From positions 777,337 through 841,336 of the forward strand of contig JAAFJR010000001.1 in assembly GCA_013298945.1 (NCBI GenBank): a stretch of 64,000 nt of DNA, in the 5' to 3' direction. The notes beneath the pieces are model-generated. The model had not been told where the DNA came from and did no database searches. It saw nothing but the letters and a program-made list of their open reading frames with translations. Below are positions 1-8,835 of the stretch, in pieces (the stretch's first letter is position 1; each line of letters opens with the position of its first letter). This stretch comes from Polaromonas sp. (GTDB lineage Bacteria; Pseudomonadota; Gammaproteobacteria; Burkholderiales; Burkholderiaceae_C). The position numbers and the translations under genes are program-made.

Positions 1-926
1 CGGATATCGCCTTGAATCGAATCTACGCCTACGCCTTCAATGCGTAAAGCCTGCGAATTAGACGTGCTATCATTTTTGATGCTAATTTTAGAGGTAAATA
101 CGTCATCAGCCGTCGTATTTATTGCCCCTAATGCTATAAAATAGCTAGCAGATGAAGCATCGGCTTCGACGTGGATGCTGCCCGGTGATACGTATCTGCT
201 ACCTACTGGAATGGTGAATTTCTGCCAGCCATCGCGCTGTACGTTGATGCCAAATCGCGCCAGTAAATTCAGCGTGATTTCGATGTAGGGTTTAGAGATC
301 AGTTCACCTTGAACCTCGATCACGATGTCTTGGGTTGCTATAAGCGGTAAAGCGAGTAACAGTGCAGTTAAAAACTGACTGGAAACGTCGCCACGCACTT
401 TGATGGCTTTGTTTAATTGATACGACGTAGCTGCTTTGATTTTCAAAGGCGGGTAGCCATCTTGACCCATATAGTCGATTTGGCAGCCGAGTTGACGCAA
501 ACCGTCCACCAAATCACCAATCGGCCGCTCGTGCATGCGGGGCACGCCGCTGAGTTCGAATTCAGTTGTGCCACTGGCTAATAACGCCAAAGCAGCCGTC
601 AGCGGGCGCATTGCTGTACCTGCATTGCCCATGTACAGATTAGCGCTTGGCAGATATTGACGTTTATTGGCATCGCCCAAGCCCGTTATTTCAACGGTGG
701 AACCGACGCTTGATCCGCTTTTAACAATTTTGCAGCCCAGTTGCTCAAGGGCGGTCAACATGACCTGTGTATCGTCAGAATCTAACAAATCATGCACCAA
801 AGTGGTGCCTTGGCTCAATGCGGCGAGTAGCAAAACGCGGTTTGAAATGCTTTTAGAGCCAGGTAAAACTACAGTGCCGCTAGCATGTTTGAGAGGGGGA
901 AGATCTAAGAAATGGGTGCTGAACAT
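1..926 (-). CDS. aroA: 3-phosphoshikimate 1-carboxyvinyltransferase, partial (C-terminus beyond window)
   Basis: EPSP synthase, the sixth step of the shikimate pathway (shikimate-3-phosphate plus PEP). About 308 codons are visible; the C-terminal part lies outside the window. The N-terminus [12 protein letters not shown] is followed by the PEP-site motif [10 protein letters not shown], then [13 protein letters not shown] and the substrate loop EADASSASY, all canonical. The ATG at 926 lies 11 bp after the tyrA stop, so the two are probably cotranscribed. Just after ASSASY the protein carries about 25 extra residues ([14 protein letters not shown] and following) before the family motif SIQGDIR resumes. 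This insert is encoded by the dispersed repeat at 103-150. Identity is secure; the effect of the insert on activity is unknown. Confidence 0.93.
   Translation of the reverse strand, partial: MFSTHFLDLPPLKHASGTVVLPGSKSISNRVLLLAALSQGTTLVHDLLDSDDTQVMLTALEQLGCKIVKSGSSVGSTVEITGLGDANKRQYLPSANLYMGNAGTAMRPLTAALALLASGTTEFELSGVPRMHERPIGDLVDGLRQLGCQIDYMGQDGYPPLKIKAATSYQLNKAIKVRGDVSSQFLTALLLALPLIATQDIVIEVQGELISKPYIEITLNLLARFGINVQRDGWQKFTIPVGSRYVSPGSIHVEADASSASYFIALGAINTTADDVFTSKISIKNDSTSNSQALRIEGVGVDSIQGDI
103..150 (-). repeat. dispersed repeat, copy 1 (inside aroA, in frame)
   Basis: Reads GGGGCAATAAATACGACGGC on the coding strand. It encodes [10 protein letters not shown] within AroA. The TAG of the intergenic form is GGG here. 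Confidence 0.8.
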
Positions 927-937
927 GCGCGAGGATT

Positions 938-1846
938 TTACTTAGTTGGTAATTCGTTGGCTAAATGCCAATTTTTCCGAGCTACGCTTGCATGCGCTAA
1001 GCTGGATTGCAAAGATTTGCTGTCGGAGTTTGCAATCATTGATGCCATTAGATCAAGTGCTTGTTGAAATTGCTCAATTTGCAGTGTCATTTGCACCTTG
1101 TTTGCCATAAAAATATCGTGCCACATCTCTGGATCACTTGCGGCAATTCGCGTGAAATCTCGAAATCCAGGACCTGCCAGTGATAGGTAATCGTCTCCAT
1201 TTTTCTGCGTTGTGATGCTATTCATTAAGGCAAAAGCTAACAAATGAGGCAGATGGCTGACGGCGGCATAAGCGGCATCATGCGCGTCTGGTGACATACT
1301 TTCAACAGTGCAGCCCAAGCTGGTCCAGATCGATTGTGCACGGCTCAGTTGGCTAGTCAACGTGCGGGCGACAGGCGTTAAGATGACTTTACGCCCTGCG
1401 TACAGGTTAACATCTGCGCTTTCAACGCCAGTGCGTTCTTTACCAGCAATCGGATGCGCTGGTACAAAACTGCCTACCAATGATCCCAAGATGCGTTGTG
1501 CCGCATCCGCAACATTGGTTTTAGTAGATCCCACATCCATGATCAACATATCTGGCGTGACCATGTGCTTGATGGCTTTGAACGTGCCTTCTATTGCAGC
1601 AACCGGTACGGCTATAAGAACGATGTCAGAGCCCGATACAGCCTGCAAGGCCGATGCCGCTTCCACATCAATCACGCCTAACTGCAGCGCTTTAGCTGTC
1701 GTGCTGGGCGATTTGCTGTAGCCGACGATGCGCTTGACCAAGCCGGCGCGCTTCATGGCCAAGGCAAACGAGCTGCCCATCAAGCCGCAGCCAATAATGC
1801 CAAGTTGCTCGAATTGTGGTTTTTTGACTTTGCTAAACAGTGCCAC
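938..1846 (-). CDS. tyrA: prephenate dehydrogenase
   Basis: NAD-dependent oxidative decarboxylation of prephenate in tyrosine synthesis; cytoplasmic. The 302-residue protein begins its Rossmann fold at residues 16-24 (GIIGCGLMG). It carries the family motifs [16 protein letters not shown] and [10 protein letters not shown], followed by the helical dimerisation domain. There is no fused chorismate mutase or ACT domain, as expected where PheA carries the mutase. It sits between pheA (51 bp upstream) and aroA (11 bp downstream) on the same strand, a typical betaproteobacterial aromatic amino acid operon. Confidence 0.95.
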   Translation of the reverse strand: MALFSKVKKPQFEQLGIIGCGLMGSSFALAMKRAGLVKRIVGYSKSPSTTAKALQLGVIDVEAASALQAVSGSDIVLIAVPVAAIEGTFKAIKHMVTPDMLIMDVGSTKTNVADAAQRILGSLVGSFVPAHPIAGKERTGVESADVNLYAGRKVILTPVARTLTSQLSRAQSIWTSLGCTVESMSPDAHDAAYAAVSHLPHLLAFALMNSITTQKNGDDYLSLAGPGFRDFTRIAASDPEMWHDIFMANKVQMTLQIEQFQQALDLMASMIANSDSKSLQSSLAHASVARKNWHLANELPTK

Positions 1847-1897
1847 GGTGTTACTTTGTCTTTTGGTTATTGTGTGTCGTCAATTGGGGCGATTGGC

Positions 1898-2980
1898 TTA
1901 ATCACTCACCGCATAGCTGCCGAGCAATTTGTAAAAAGCACAAGAGTTTTGCAGCTCTTTCAAAGCGCTAGTTACATGTGGCTGCGACGGATGACCTGCT
2001 AAATCGATGTAAAAGAAATATTCCCATTGGCCAGAACGGGCTGGGCGGGACTCAAATCGCGTCATAGACACACCATGATTTTTGAGCGGAATCAGCAAAT
2101 CATGCACGGCGCCTGGTTTGTTTGGCACAGAGACAACCAGACTGACACAATCTTTGCCCGAAGCTGCTGGCATAGGCAGCGTTTGCGGTAAGCAAACGAC
2201 TGCAAAACGGGTACGGTTAAAGGCATCGTCTTGAATTGCATGCGCTGCCACGTGCAAGCCAAATTCTGCACCAGCCCGCTCACTGGCAATGCCAGCCCAT
2301 GCTGGGTTGGTTGCAGCTAATCGCGCACCCTCGGCATTGCTAGAGACAGCGCGGCGCTCTGCGTTTGGCAAGTGTTTGGCGAGCCAACCTTGGCACTGCG
2401 CCAATGCTTGAGGGTGTGCCAAAACAACTTCAATTTTATCCAAAGAGTTAGACAAACGCAGCAAATGGTGACGCACCAAAAAACTGGCCTCGCCAACGAT
2501 GTGAAGCGGTGAATTGAGGAACAAATCCAAGGTGCGGGTGACCACGCCTTCGGTGTTGTTTTCTACAGGCACCACGCCAAAATCTGCACTGCCCGCTGTG
2601 GTGGCGTGAAACACTTCGTCAAAGCTGCTGCACGGAATATGCTCAATGCTGGTGCCGAAAAACTGCAAAGCTGCCATCTCGCTAAAAGTGCCAGATGGCC
2701 CTAGGTAGGCAACGCGCTGGGGCGCTTCAAGTGAGCGGCAAGCCGACATCACTTCGCGCCAAATATGCGCCACGCTAGCATTTTTAAGTGGGCCAACATT
2801 CGCTTGTTGCAAGCCGCTGATGACTTGTGCCTCGCGCTCAGGCCTGTAAACCGGTGAGCCGTCTAACTTCTTGATTTCGCCAACTTCACCTGCATAGCCC
2901 GCACGACGGTTGAGCAAGGCCAGCAGCTCTTTGTCAGTGGCATCAATCAAATCGCGCAGTTGCAGCAGGGTTTTACTCAT
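1898..2980 (-). CDS. pheA: bifunctional chorismate mutase / prephenate dehydratase
   Basis: P-protein of phenylalanine synthesis, 360 residues. An AroQ-type chorismate mutase domain covers about residues 1-90 (LRDLIDATDKELLALLNRRA). The prephenate dehydratase domain follows (YLGPSGTFSEMAALQFFG, then VPVENNTEGVV). A C-terminal ACT domain (LVVSVPNKPGAVHDLL, then RFESRPARSGQW) is expected to bind phenylalanine as feedback inhibitor. The start ATG at 2980 gives the expected N-terminus. In many Burkholderiales serC sits directly upstream of pheA. Here only about 100 bp containing a dispersed repeat separate it from gyrA. Confidence 0.95.
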   Translation of the reverse strand: MSKTLLQLRDLIDATDKELLALLNRRAGYAGEVGEIKKLDGSPVYRPEREAQVISGLQQANVGPLKNASVAHIWREVMSACRSLEAPQRVAYLGPSGTFSEMAALQFFGTSIEHIPCSSFDEVFHATTAGSADFGVVPVENNTEGVVTRTLDLFLNSPLHIVGEASFLVRHHLLRLSNSLDKIEVVLAHPQALAQCQGWLAKHLPNAERRAVSSNAEGARLAATNPAWAGIASERAGAEFGLHVAAHAIQDDAFNRTRFAVVCLPQTLPMPAASGKDCVSLVVSVPNKPGAVHDLLIPLKNHGVSMTRFESRPARSGQWEYFFYIDLAGHPSQPHVTSALKELQNSCAFYKLLGSYAVSD

Positions 2981-3010
2981 GGAAGTAATTTTTATTGATT
3001 TTAACGATAA

Positions 3011-3062
3011 ATATGGCTGTAGCCGGCGTGTTTTTTGCCTAGGCAGCTATAAAAAATATAGT
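3011..3062 (-). repeat. dispersed repeat, copy 2 (pheA-gyrA gap)
   Basis: Intergenic copy with the CTATA...TATAG arm, sitting where serC is found in related genomes. It retains TAG. Confidence 0.85.
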
Positions 3063-3080
3063 GAAGTGGAGTGCAAAAAA

Positions 3081-5750
3081 TCATGCGTCTGATGTTGGGT
3101 CTGACGCTAAATCAGCAGCATCGCCAGCATCGCTTTCATCAGCCGCACCTTCTGCACCTGCTGCATTAGCGTCGTTTTCCACAATGCGCTGCAAGCCGCT
3201 GAGCTGTGAGCCAGCATCCAAGCCAATTAAGGTAACACCTTGCGTTGCACGTCCCATTTCGCGGATTTCACTCACTCGGGTGCGTACCAAAACTCCTTTA
3301 TCGGTGATCAGCATGATTTCGTCGTCCGCATGTACCAAAGTCGCGGCAACCACTTTGCCGTTGCGCTCGGATTGCTGGATGGCGATCATGCCCTTGGTGC
3401 CGCGTCCGTGGCGTGTGTATTCGGTGATGCTGGTGCGTTTGCCGTAGCCGTGCTGGGTGGCGGTCAGCACGCTTTGCTGTTCATCTTCGGCTACCAGCAT
3501 GGCGATGACGCTTTGGCCGTCTTCCAAGTTCATGCCACGCACGCCGCGTGCGTTTCTGCCCATGGGGCGCACGTCGTTTTCGTCAAAACGCACGGCTTTG
3601 CCACCGTCGCTGAACAGCATCACGTCATGCTGGCCATCGGTGAGCGCTGCACCGATGAGGTAATCGTTGTCATCTAAGCCAACGGCGATGATGCCGCCTT
3701 TACGCGGGTTGTTGAACTCGTCCAAAGACGTTTTCTTGACCGTGCCCATGCTAGTCGCCATGAAAACATATTGATCTGCTGGGAATTTGGTTTTTTCACC
3801 AGTTAATGGCAAAACGACAGTGATTTTTTCGCCTTCTTGTAACGGGAACATGTTGACAATTGGGCGTCCGCGTGAACCGCGTGAGCCTGCAGGCACTTCC
3901 CAAACCTTGAGCCAGTACAGGCGGCCACGGTTGGAGAAGCACAAAATGTAGTCGTGTGTGTTGGCGACGAAAAGCTGGTCCACCCAGTCGTCATCTTTGG
4001 TTTGCGTGGCTTGCTTGCCGCGACCACCGCGCTTTTGGGCACGGTATTCTGAGAGCGGTTGGCTCTTGATATACCCGCTGTGGCTCATAGTCACCACCAT
4101 GTCGGTCGGGGTAATTAAATCTTCGGTGCTCAAGTCAAACGAGCTGTGTTCGACCAAACTTCGGCGTACGCCTAATTTACTCTGACCAAATTCAAGTTTG
4201 ATAGCGGTCAATTCTTCGCTGATGATGGTCGACACACGGCCGGGCGTCGCCAAAATGTGCAGCAAGTCGTCAATTTCGGCCATGACTTCTTTGTATTCGG
4301 CGACGATTTTGTCTTGCTCCAAACCAGTCAAACGTTGCAAACGCATCTGCAAAATCTCTTGTGCTTGCACTTCTGAGAGTTTATACAAACCACCTGTTTC
4401 AAGTCCGAATTCGCGCTCTAAGCCATCAGGACGGTAGTCGTCAGCGTTGATGATGCCGCCGTCTGCACGGGTGCGGGTGAGCATTTCGCGCACCAGTGAG
4501 CTGTCCCATGACCGCTCCATCAGAGCCGCTTTCGCCACAGGCGGCGTAGGAGCATTGCGAATCAAAGCGATAAATTCGTCTATATTGGCCAGTGCAACCG
4601 CTAAGCCTTCCAGTACATGGCCACGTTCGCGGGCTTTGCGCAGGGTGAATACGGTACGGCGTGTGACCACTTCACGGCGGTGGTCCAAGAAGACTTCCAG
4701 CAAGTCCTTCAAGTTACACAACTTAGGCTGCCCGTTGACCAAAGCCACCATGTTGATGCCAAAGGTGTCTTGCAGCTGGGTTTGCTTGTACAGATTGTTC
4801 AGCACCACTTCAGGCACTTCGCCACGCTTGAGTTCAATCACCAAGCGCATACCTGATTTGTCGGACTCGTCCTGGATGTGAGAGATGCCTTCAATCTTTT
4901 TCTCATGCACCAGCTCGGCCATGCGCTCTTGCAGGGTCTTTTTGTTGACTTGGTAGGGCAGCTCGTCGACGATGATGGACTGGCGCTGGCCTTTGTCGAT
5001 GTCTTCAAAATGGCATTTGGCGCGCATCACGACGCGGCCACGGCCCGTGCGGTAGCCGTCTTTCACGCCGTTGATGCCGTAAATAATGCCGGCGGTCGGG
5101 AAGTCAGGCGCAGGGATGATTTCCATTAACTCGTCGATGCTGGCTTGCGGATTCGCCAACAAATGCAAACAGCCGTCGATCACTTCGTTCAAGTTATGCG
5201 GCGGTATGTTGGTCGCCATACCCACGGCAATGCCAGACGAGCCGTTGACCAGTAGATTCGGGAAGCGCGCTGGCATAACCAAGGGCTCAGACTCGCTGCC
5301 GTCGTAATTGGGTCCAAAATCAACGGTTTCTTTGTCCAAATCCGCCAGCAATTCATGGGCAATTTTCGCCATGCGGATTTCGGTGTAACGCATTGCGGCG
5401 GCGTTGTCGCCGTCAACCGAGCCGAAGTTACCTTGGCCGTCCACCAACATGTGTCGCATGGAGAAGTCTTGCGCCATCCGAACAATGGTGTCATACACAG
5501 CGCTGTCGCCGTGCGGGTGGTATTTACCAATCACGTCACCCACAATACGGGCAGATTTTTTGTAGGGCTTGTTGTAGTCGTTGCTCAGCTCGTGCATGGC
5601 ATACAACACGCGTCTATGCACAGGTTTCAAGCCGTCACGAGCATCGGGCAGGGCGCGACCCACAATCACGCTCATCGCGTAATCTAAATAACTGCGGCGC
5701 ATTTCCTCTTCTAGGCTGATGGGCAATGTTTCTTTGGCAAACTGAGTCAT
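3081..5750 (-). CDS. gyrA: DNA gyrase subunit A
   Basis: Catalytic subunit of the type II topoisomerase that negatively supercoils DNA with GyrB. It is 889 residues long. The catalytic tyrosine is Tyr122 (AAMRYTE) by direct count. The quinolone-resistance region reads [13 protein letters not shown] with Ser83 and Asp87, the usual susceptible residues in E. coli numbering. The GyrA box is present (KRGGRGK) at the start of the C-terminal beta-pinwheel. The last 35 or so residues form an acidic, Ala/Asp-rich tail ([15 protein letters not shown]). It is transcribed divergently from the OmpA genes. Confidence 0.97.
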   Translation of the reverse strand: MTQFAKETLPISLEEEMRRSYLDYAMSVIVGRALPDARDGLKPVHRRVLYAMHELSNDYNKPYKKSARIVGDVIGKYHPHGDSAVYDTIVRMAQDFSMRHMLVDGQGNFGSVDGDNAAAMRYTEIRMAKIAHELLADLDKETVDFGPNYDGSESEPLVMPARFPNLLVNGSSGIAVGMATNIPPHNLNEVIDGCLHLLANPQASIDELMEIIPAPDFPTAGIIYGINGVKDGYRTGRGRVVMRAKCHFEDIDKGQRQSIIVDELPYQVNKKTLQERMAELVHEKKIEGISHIQDESDKSGMRLVIELKRGEVPEVVLNNLYKQTQLQDTFGINMVALVNGQPKLCNLKDLLEVFLDHRREVVTRRTVFTLRKARERGHVLEGLAVALANIDEFIALIRNAPTPPVAKAALMERSWDSSLVREMLTRTRADGGIINADDYRPDGLEREFGLETGGLYKLSEVQAQEILQMRLQRLTGLEQDKIVAEYKEVMAEIDDLLHILATPGRVSTIISEELTAIKLEFGQSKLGVRRSLVEHSSFDLSTEDLITPTDMVVTMSHSGYIKSQPLSEYRAQKRGGRGKQATQTKDDDWVDQLFVANTHDYILCFSNRGRLYWLKVWEVPAGSRGSRGRPIVNMFPLQEGEKITVVLPLTGEKTKFPADQYVFMATSMGTVKKTSLDEFNNPRKGGIIAVGLDDNDYLIGAALTDGQHDVMLFSDGGKAVRFDENDVRPMGRNARGVRGMNLEDGQSVIAMLVAEDEQQSVLTATQHGYGKRTSITEYTRHGRGTKGMIAIQQSERNGKVVAATLVHADDEIMLITDKGVLVRTRVSEIREMGRATQGVTLIGLDAGSQLSGLQRIVENDANAAGAEGAADESDAGDAADLASDPTSDA

Positions 5751-6031
5751 GAGCGTGTTGTGGCCTGATTAGAAAAAGAGAAGCAAAAAGGAAGACATAA
5801 AACGCAAAAAGAGCGTAATTAGCTCTTGATAGGCTGCCCATTTTAAGCTGGCTTGGGTGTTGCGTGCGAGCAACGGATAACTATTTTTGCTCTGTTAGGG
5901 AACTTTTAGTTCAATTTGTGTAAGTTACAGGTTTACGAGTGTGGCACAATCACCTTCAGCGTGATGTGTGATGGTGCACAGAACGTACAAATTCCGCAGC
6001 ATAGCTGCAGCTTGATTTCTTAGGATACGAA

Positions 6032-6457
6032 ATGATTAAATTGAACAAAATTGCAATGCTCGTGGCAACAGTAGCAATTGCAGGCTCGGCTTTTGCTAAT
6101 GGTTCTACGACAAATAGCGACAACTGGCGCAGTGGCCAAGGCAATATGCAATGGAAAATTGGTAATGCATCAGGTTTGTGCTGGCGCACCGCTAACTGGA
6201 CACCGGCTACAGCCGCTCCAGGTTGCGATGGCGCTATTGCCGCAAAAGCTGCTGCTCCTGCTGCCGTGGTTGCACCAGTTGCTGCTGCTCCAGCACCAGC
6301 ACCAGCTCCAGCTCCAGCTCCAGCTCCAGTCATGGCTCCAAAAGCAGCACCTGCTCCAGTTGCTGCACCAGCACCTGCACCAGCGCCCGTGGCTGCAGCG
6401 CCAGCTCCTGCCGCTAAACCAGCTGCAAAACGTAAAGCTAAACAAGACCGTAATTAA
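6032..6457 (+). CDS. truncated OmpA paralogue: signal peptide, OmpA N-terminal segment and Ala/Pro tail, no OmpA C-domain
   Basis: This 141-residue secreted protein has a cleavable signal peptide (VATVAIAGSAFA). The following segment (SDNWRSGQGNMQWKIGNAS, then LCWRTANWTPATAAPGCDG) is nearly identical to the next gene. After that comes an Ala-Pro repeat of about 60 residues. It then ends in a basic tail, KPAAKRKAKQDRN, instead of the peptidoglycan-binding OmpA domain. A Shine-Dalgarno AGGA lies before ATG 6032, so it looks expressible rather than decayed. It lies 49 bp upstream of the full-length paralogue with no terminator between, so the pair is a tandem duplication. Function unknown; possibly an envelope protein that lost its wall anchor. 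Confidence 0.8.
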   Translation: MIKLNKIAMLVATVAIAGSAFANGSTTNSDNWRSGQGNMQWKIGNASGLCWRTANWTPATAAPGCDGAIAAKAAAPAAVVAPVAAAPAPAPAPAPAPAPVMAPKAAPAPVAAPAPAPAPVAAAPAPAAKPAAKRKAKQDRN

Positions 6458-6506
6458 TTTTTAATCCGATTTTTCACTTGCTATTTAATTTTTAAGGAAG
6501 ACAAAA

Positions 6507-7211
6507 ATGATGAAATTGAACAAAATCGCCATGATGGTTGCAACATTTGCTGTTGCTGGCACTGCTTTTGCTAATGGTTCTACAACCAACAGCGACAACT
6601 GGCGCAGTGGTCAAGGCAATATGCAGTGGAAAATCGGCAACGCATCAGCCTTGTGCTGGCGCACTGCTAACTGGACGCCAGCTACTGCTGCTCCAGGCTG
6701 CGATGGTGCTATTGCACCCGTAGCTGCTTCTCCAGCACCTGCTGCTGTAGTCGCACCAGTAGCTGCTGCTCCAGCACCTGCAGCAGCACCAGCTGCAGCT
6801 CCAGCACCTGTTGCCGCCCCAGCTGCCGCTCCAGCACCTGCTGCTGGCGCTGCTGCAACTAAAGTCACTTATGCTGCTGATGCTTTCTTCGCTGCTAACG
6901 CTGCAGTGCTCAAAGCTGCTGGTAAAGCAAAATTGGACGACTTGGTCGGTAAAGTCAAAGCGATCAATTTAGAAGTTATCGTTGCTGTCGGACACACAGA
7001 CTCTAAAGGTAACGACGCTTCTAACCAAAAATTGTCGGTTCGCCGCGCTGAAGCTGTGAAGGCATACTTGGTGTCTAAAGGCATCGAGAAAAACCGCGTT
7101 TACACTGAAGGTAAAGGCTCTAAGCAGCCAGTTGCTGACAACAAAACAGCCGAAGGCCGTGCTAAAAACAACCGCGTTGAAATCGAAGTGGTTGGTACAC
7201 AGAAGAAATAA
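6507..7211 (+). CDS. ompA: OmpA family outer-membrane protein
   Basis: A 234-residue secreted protein with a signal peptide ending AVAGTAFA. The short N-terminal segment typical of Burkholderiales OmpA follows (LCWRTANWTPATAAPGCDG), then an Ala/Pro linker (about residues 70-115) and a C-terminal OmpA domain. The peptidoglycan-binding motif is readable as VGHTDSKGNDASNQKLSVRR, then NNRVEIEV. There is no eight-stranded barrel, so this is the short linker type. An AAGGAAG Shine-Dalgarno precedes ATG 6507, with a second ATG at 6510. It follows a truncated paralogue and ends at a strong terminator (7265-7298). Confidence 0.92.
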   Translation: MMKLNKIAMMVATFAVAGTAFANGSTTNSDNWRSGQGNMQWKIGNASALCWRTANWTPATAAPGCDGAIAPVAASPAPAAVVAPVAAAPAPAAAPAAAPAPVAAPAAAPAPAAGAAATKVTYAADAFFAANAAVLKAAGKAKLDDLVGKVKAINLEVIVAVGHTDSKGNDASNQKLSVRRAEAVKAYLVSKGIEKNRVYTEGKGSKQPVADNKTAEGRAKNNRVEIEVVGTQKK

Positions 7212-7264
7212 TCTAACTATCAGTACTCAGTCATCTTAACGATGGCTTGGTGCTTCATAGATTC

Positions 7265-7298
7265 AAAAGCCCCTGAGGTCAAACTCTGGGGCTTTTTT
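7265..7298 (+). terminator. rho-independent terminator after ompA
   Basis: An AAAAGCCCC / GGGGCTTTTTT stem with a loop of about 13 nt and a T-run. It lies 54 bp after the ompA stop and 15 bp before ubiG, so it separates the two transcription units. Confidence 0.85.
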
Positions 7299-7312
7299 CA
7301 TACAATAAACGC

Positions 7313-8041
7313 ATGCAAACACTGAAATCAAGCGCCGCAAGTAATGTAGACCCTGACGAACTGGCTAAATTTTCTAATTTGGCGCACCATTGGTGGGACA
7401 AAACAAGTGAATTTGCCCCCTTGCACGCCATCAACCCGCTACGCTTGGCGTGGATCAACAGTTTGGCGAATTTGAGTGGCAAGCGCGTACTAGATATTGG
7501 TTGTGGCGGTGGGATATTGACGGACGCCATGGCTCGCAAGGGCGCAACTGTTTTGGGTGTGGATTTAGCCACCAAATCTCTCAAAGTCGCGCAATTGCAT
7601 GCCTTAGAAGCGCAAACGCCGAATGTGAGCTACCGCGAAATCAGCGCTGAAGATTTGGCGCGTGAGCAGCCCGCTAGCTTTGATGTGGTGACATGCATGG
7701 AAATGCTTGAGCATGTGCCGGACCCACAATCTATCGTTGCCGCCTGTGCCAGCTTGGTTAAACCAGGTGGTTGGGTGTTTTTCTCAACTTTAAATCGCAA
7801 CGGACGATCTTTTTTGCATGCTATCGTCGGCGCTGAGTATGTTTTAGGCATGCTGCCACGTGGCACGCATGAGTACGTCAAATTCATTACCCCCAGCGAA
7901 TTAGCTACATTTGGCCGAAAAGTAGGGCTGGAGATACAAGCAACGCGTGGTTTGGAGCACAATCCACTCACCAAACGCTACAAATTAAGTGACGATACGC
8001 GAGTTAATTACTTGCTTGCAACGCAAAAAGTAAATAATTAA
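7313..8041 (+). CDS. ubiG: ubiquinone biosynthesis 3-O-methyltransferase
   Basis: SAM-dependent O-methyltransferase acting twice in ubiquinone synthesis. The 242-residue protein starts with the UbiG signature ELAKFSNLAHHWWD. The SAM-binding motif is VLDIGCGGGILTDAMA (about residues 59-74), then TCMEMLEHVPDP and the Tyr-rich EYVLGMLPRGTHEYVKF loop. Length and order are normal for the family. It is followed by gph, the usual Burkholderiales arrangement ompA-ubiG-gph. No clear Shine-Dalgarno precedes ATG 7313. Confidence 0.95.
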   Translation: MQTLKSSAASNVDPDELAKFSNLAHHWWDKTSEFAPLHAINPLRLAWINSLANLSGKRVLDIGCGGGILTDAMARKGATVLGVDLATKSLKVAQLHALEAQTPNVSYREISAEDLAREQPASFDVVTCMEMLEHVPDPQSIVAACASLVKPGGWVFFSTLNRNGRSFLHAIVGAEYVLGMLPRGTHEYVKFITPSELATFGRKVGLEIQATRGLEHNPLTKRYKLSDDTRVNYLLATQKVNN

Positions 8042-8106
8042 TCACTTTGGTGTTGTTAATCGTGATAGTAAGCATTTAAACTGCTTGTTAATGTATAAGT
8101 AGTAGC

Positions 8107-8835
8107 GTGCAAGTTATTAATCATCACACAACCGTACCGCATTTCCTCAATGAGCCGACTCACGTGACATCACAACGCATCATCAGAGCTGTGTTATTTG
8201 ACCTCGATGGTACATTGATAGACAGTGCGCCAGATTTAGCCGCTGCCGCTGACAAAATGCGGATTGACAGAGGGCTAGAGTCTTTACCCTACGAGAAATA
8301 TCGTCCTATGGCTGGTGCAGGTGCGCGTGGCATGCTTGGCGTAGCGTTTGACATGACGCCTGAGCACCCTAATTTTGTCGCTTGGCGAGAAGAGTTTTTT
8401 TACAACTACGAAATGTGCCTTACGCAGCGCACCAAGGCTTTTATTGGTGTTGAAGAGCTGCTGGCAACCCTGTCCATGCGCGGTCTGGCTTGGGGTATTG
8501 TGACCAACAAATCCATGCGCTTTACCGACGCATTGGTGCGGCAAATGCCGATACTGCACGATGCAGCCGTCGTCATCAGCGGTGACACCACAGCGCATGC
8601 CAAGCCGCACCCAGAGCCGATGTTTGAAGCTGCAAGGCGTCTAAAAACGGCGACACAACATTGCGTTTACGTGGGTGACGACAAACGCGATATCGATGCC
8701 GGTAAAGCTGCAGGCATGCCTAGTTTGGCTGCTACATGGGGCTACATGGGCAGTCATGATGTGAACTCATGGAACGCAGATGCATCGTTGAAAGAGCCAG
8801 ATTGCGTGCTTAATTGGCTAGATGGTTATTTGTAA
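8107..8835 (+). CDS. gph: phosphoglycolate phosphatase (HAD superfamily)
   Basis: HAD-type hydrolase that removes 2-phosphoglycolate. HAD motif I is LFDLDGTLIDSAPDL with the nucleophile Asp, motif II is VTNKS, and the later motifs are AKPHPEPMF and VGDDKRDIDAGKAAGM. The printed start is GTG 8107, which gives a 24-residue extension before the fold. A GTG at 8164 (VTSQRIIRAVLF) would give the more usual N-terminus; neither has a convincing Shine-Dalgarno. The 3' end overlaps the following reading frame by 14 bp, suggesting coupling. The HAD family is broad, so substrate assignment rests partly on the neighbourhood with ubiG. Confidence 0.85.
   Translation: MQVINHHTTVPHFLNEPTHVTSQRIIRAVLFDLDGTLIDSAPDLAAAADKMRIDRGLESLPYEKYRPMAGAGARGMLGVAFDMTPEHPNFVAWREEFFYNYEMCLTQRTKAFIGVEELLATLSMRGLAWGIVTNKSMRFTDALVRQMPILHDAAVVISGDTTAHAKPHPEPMFEAARRLKTATQHCVYVGDDKRDIDAGKAAGMPSLAATWGYMGSHDVNSWNADASLKEPDCVLNWLDGYL

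Noticed and set aside
3240..3677. 145-codon frame opposite gyrA, with others in the same gene
   Set aside because: Shadow of the gyrA coding sequence; composition follows the antisense codons.
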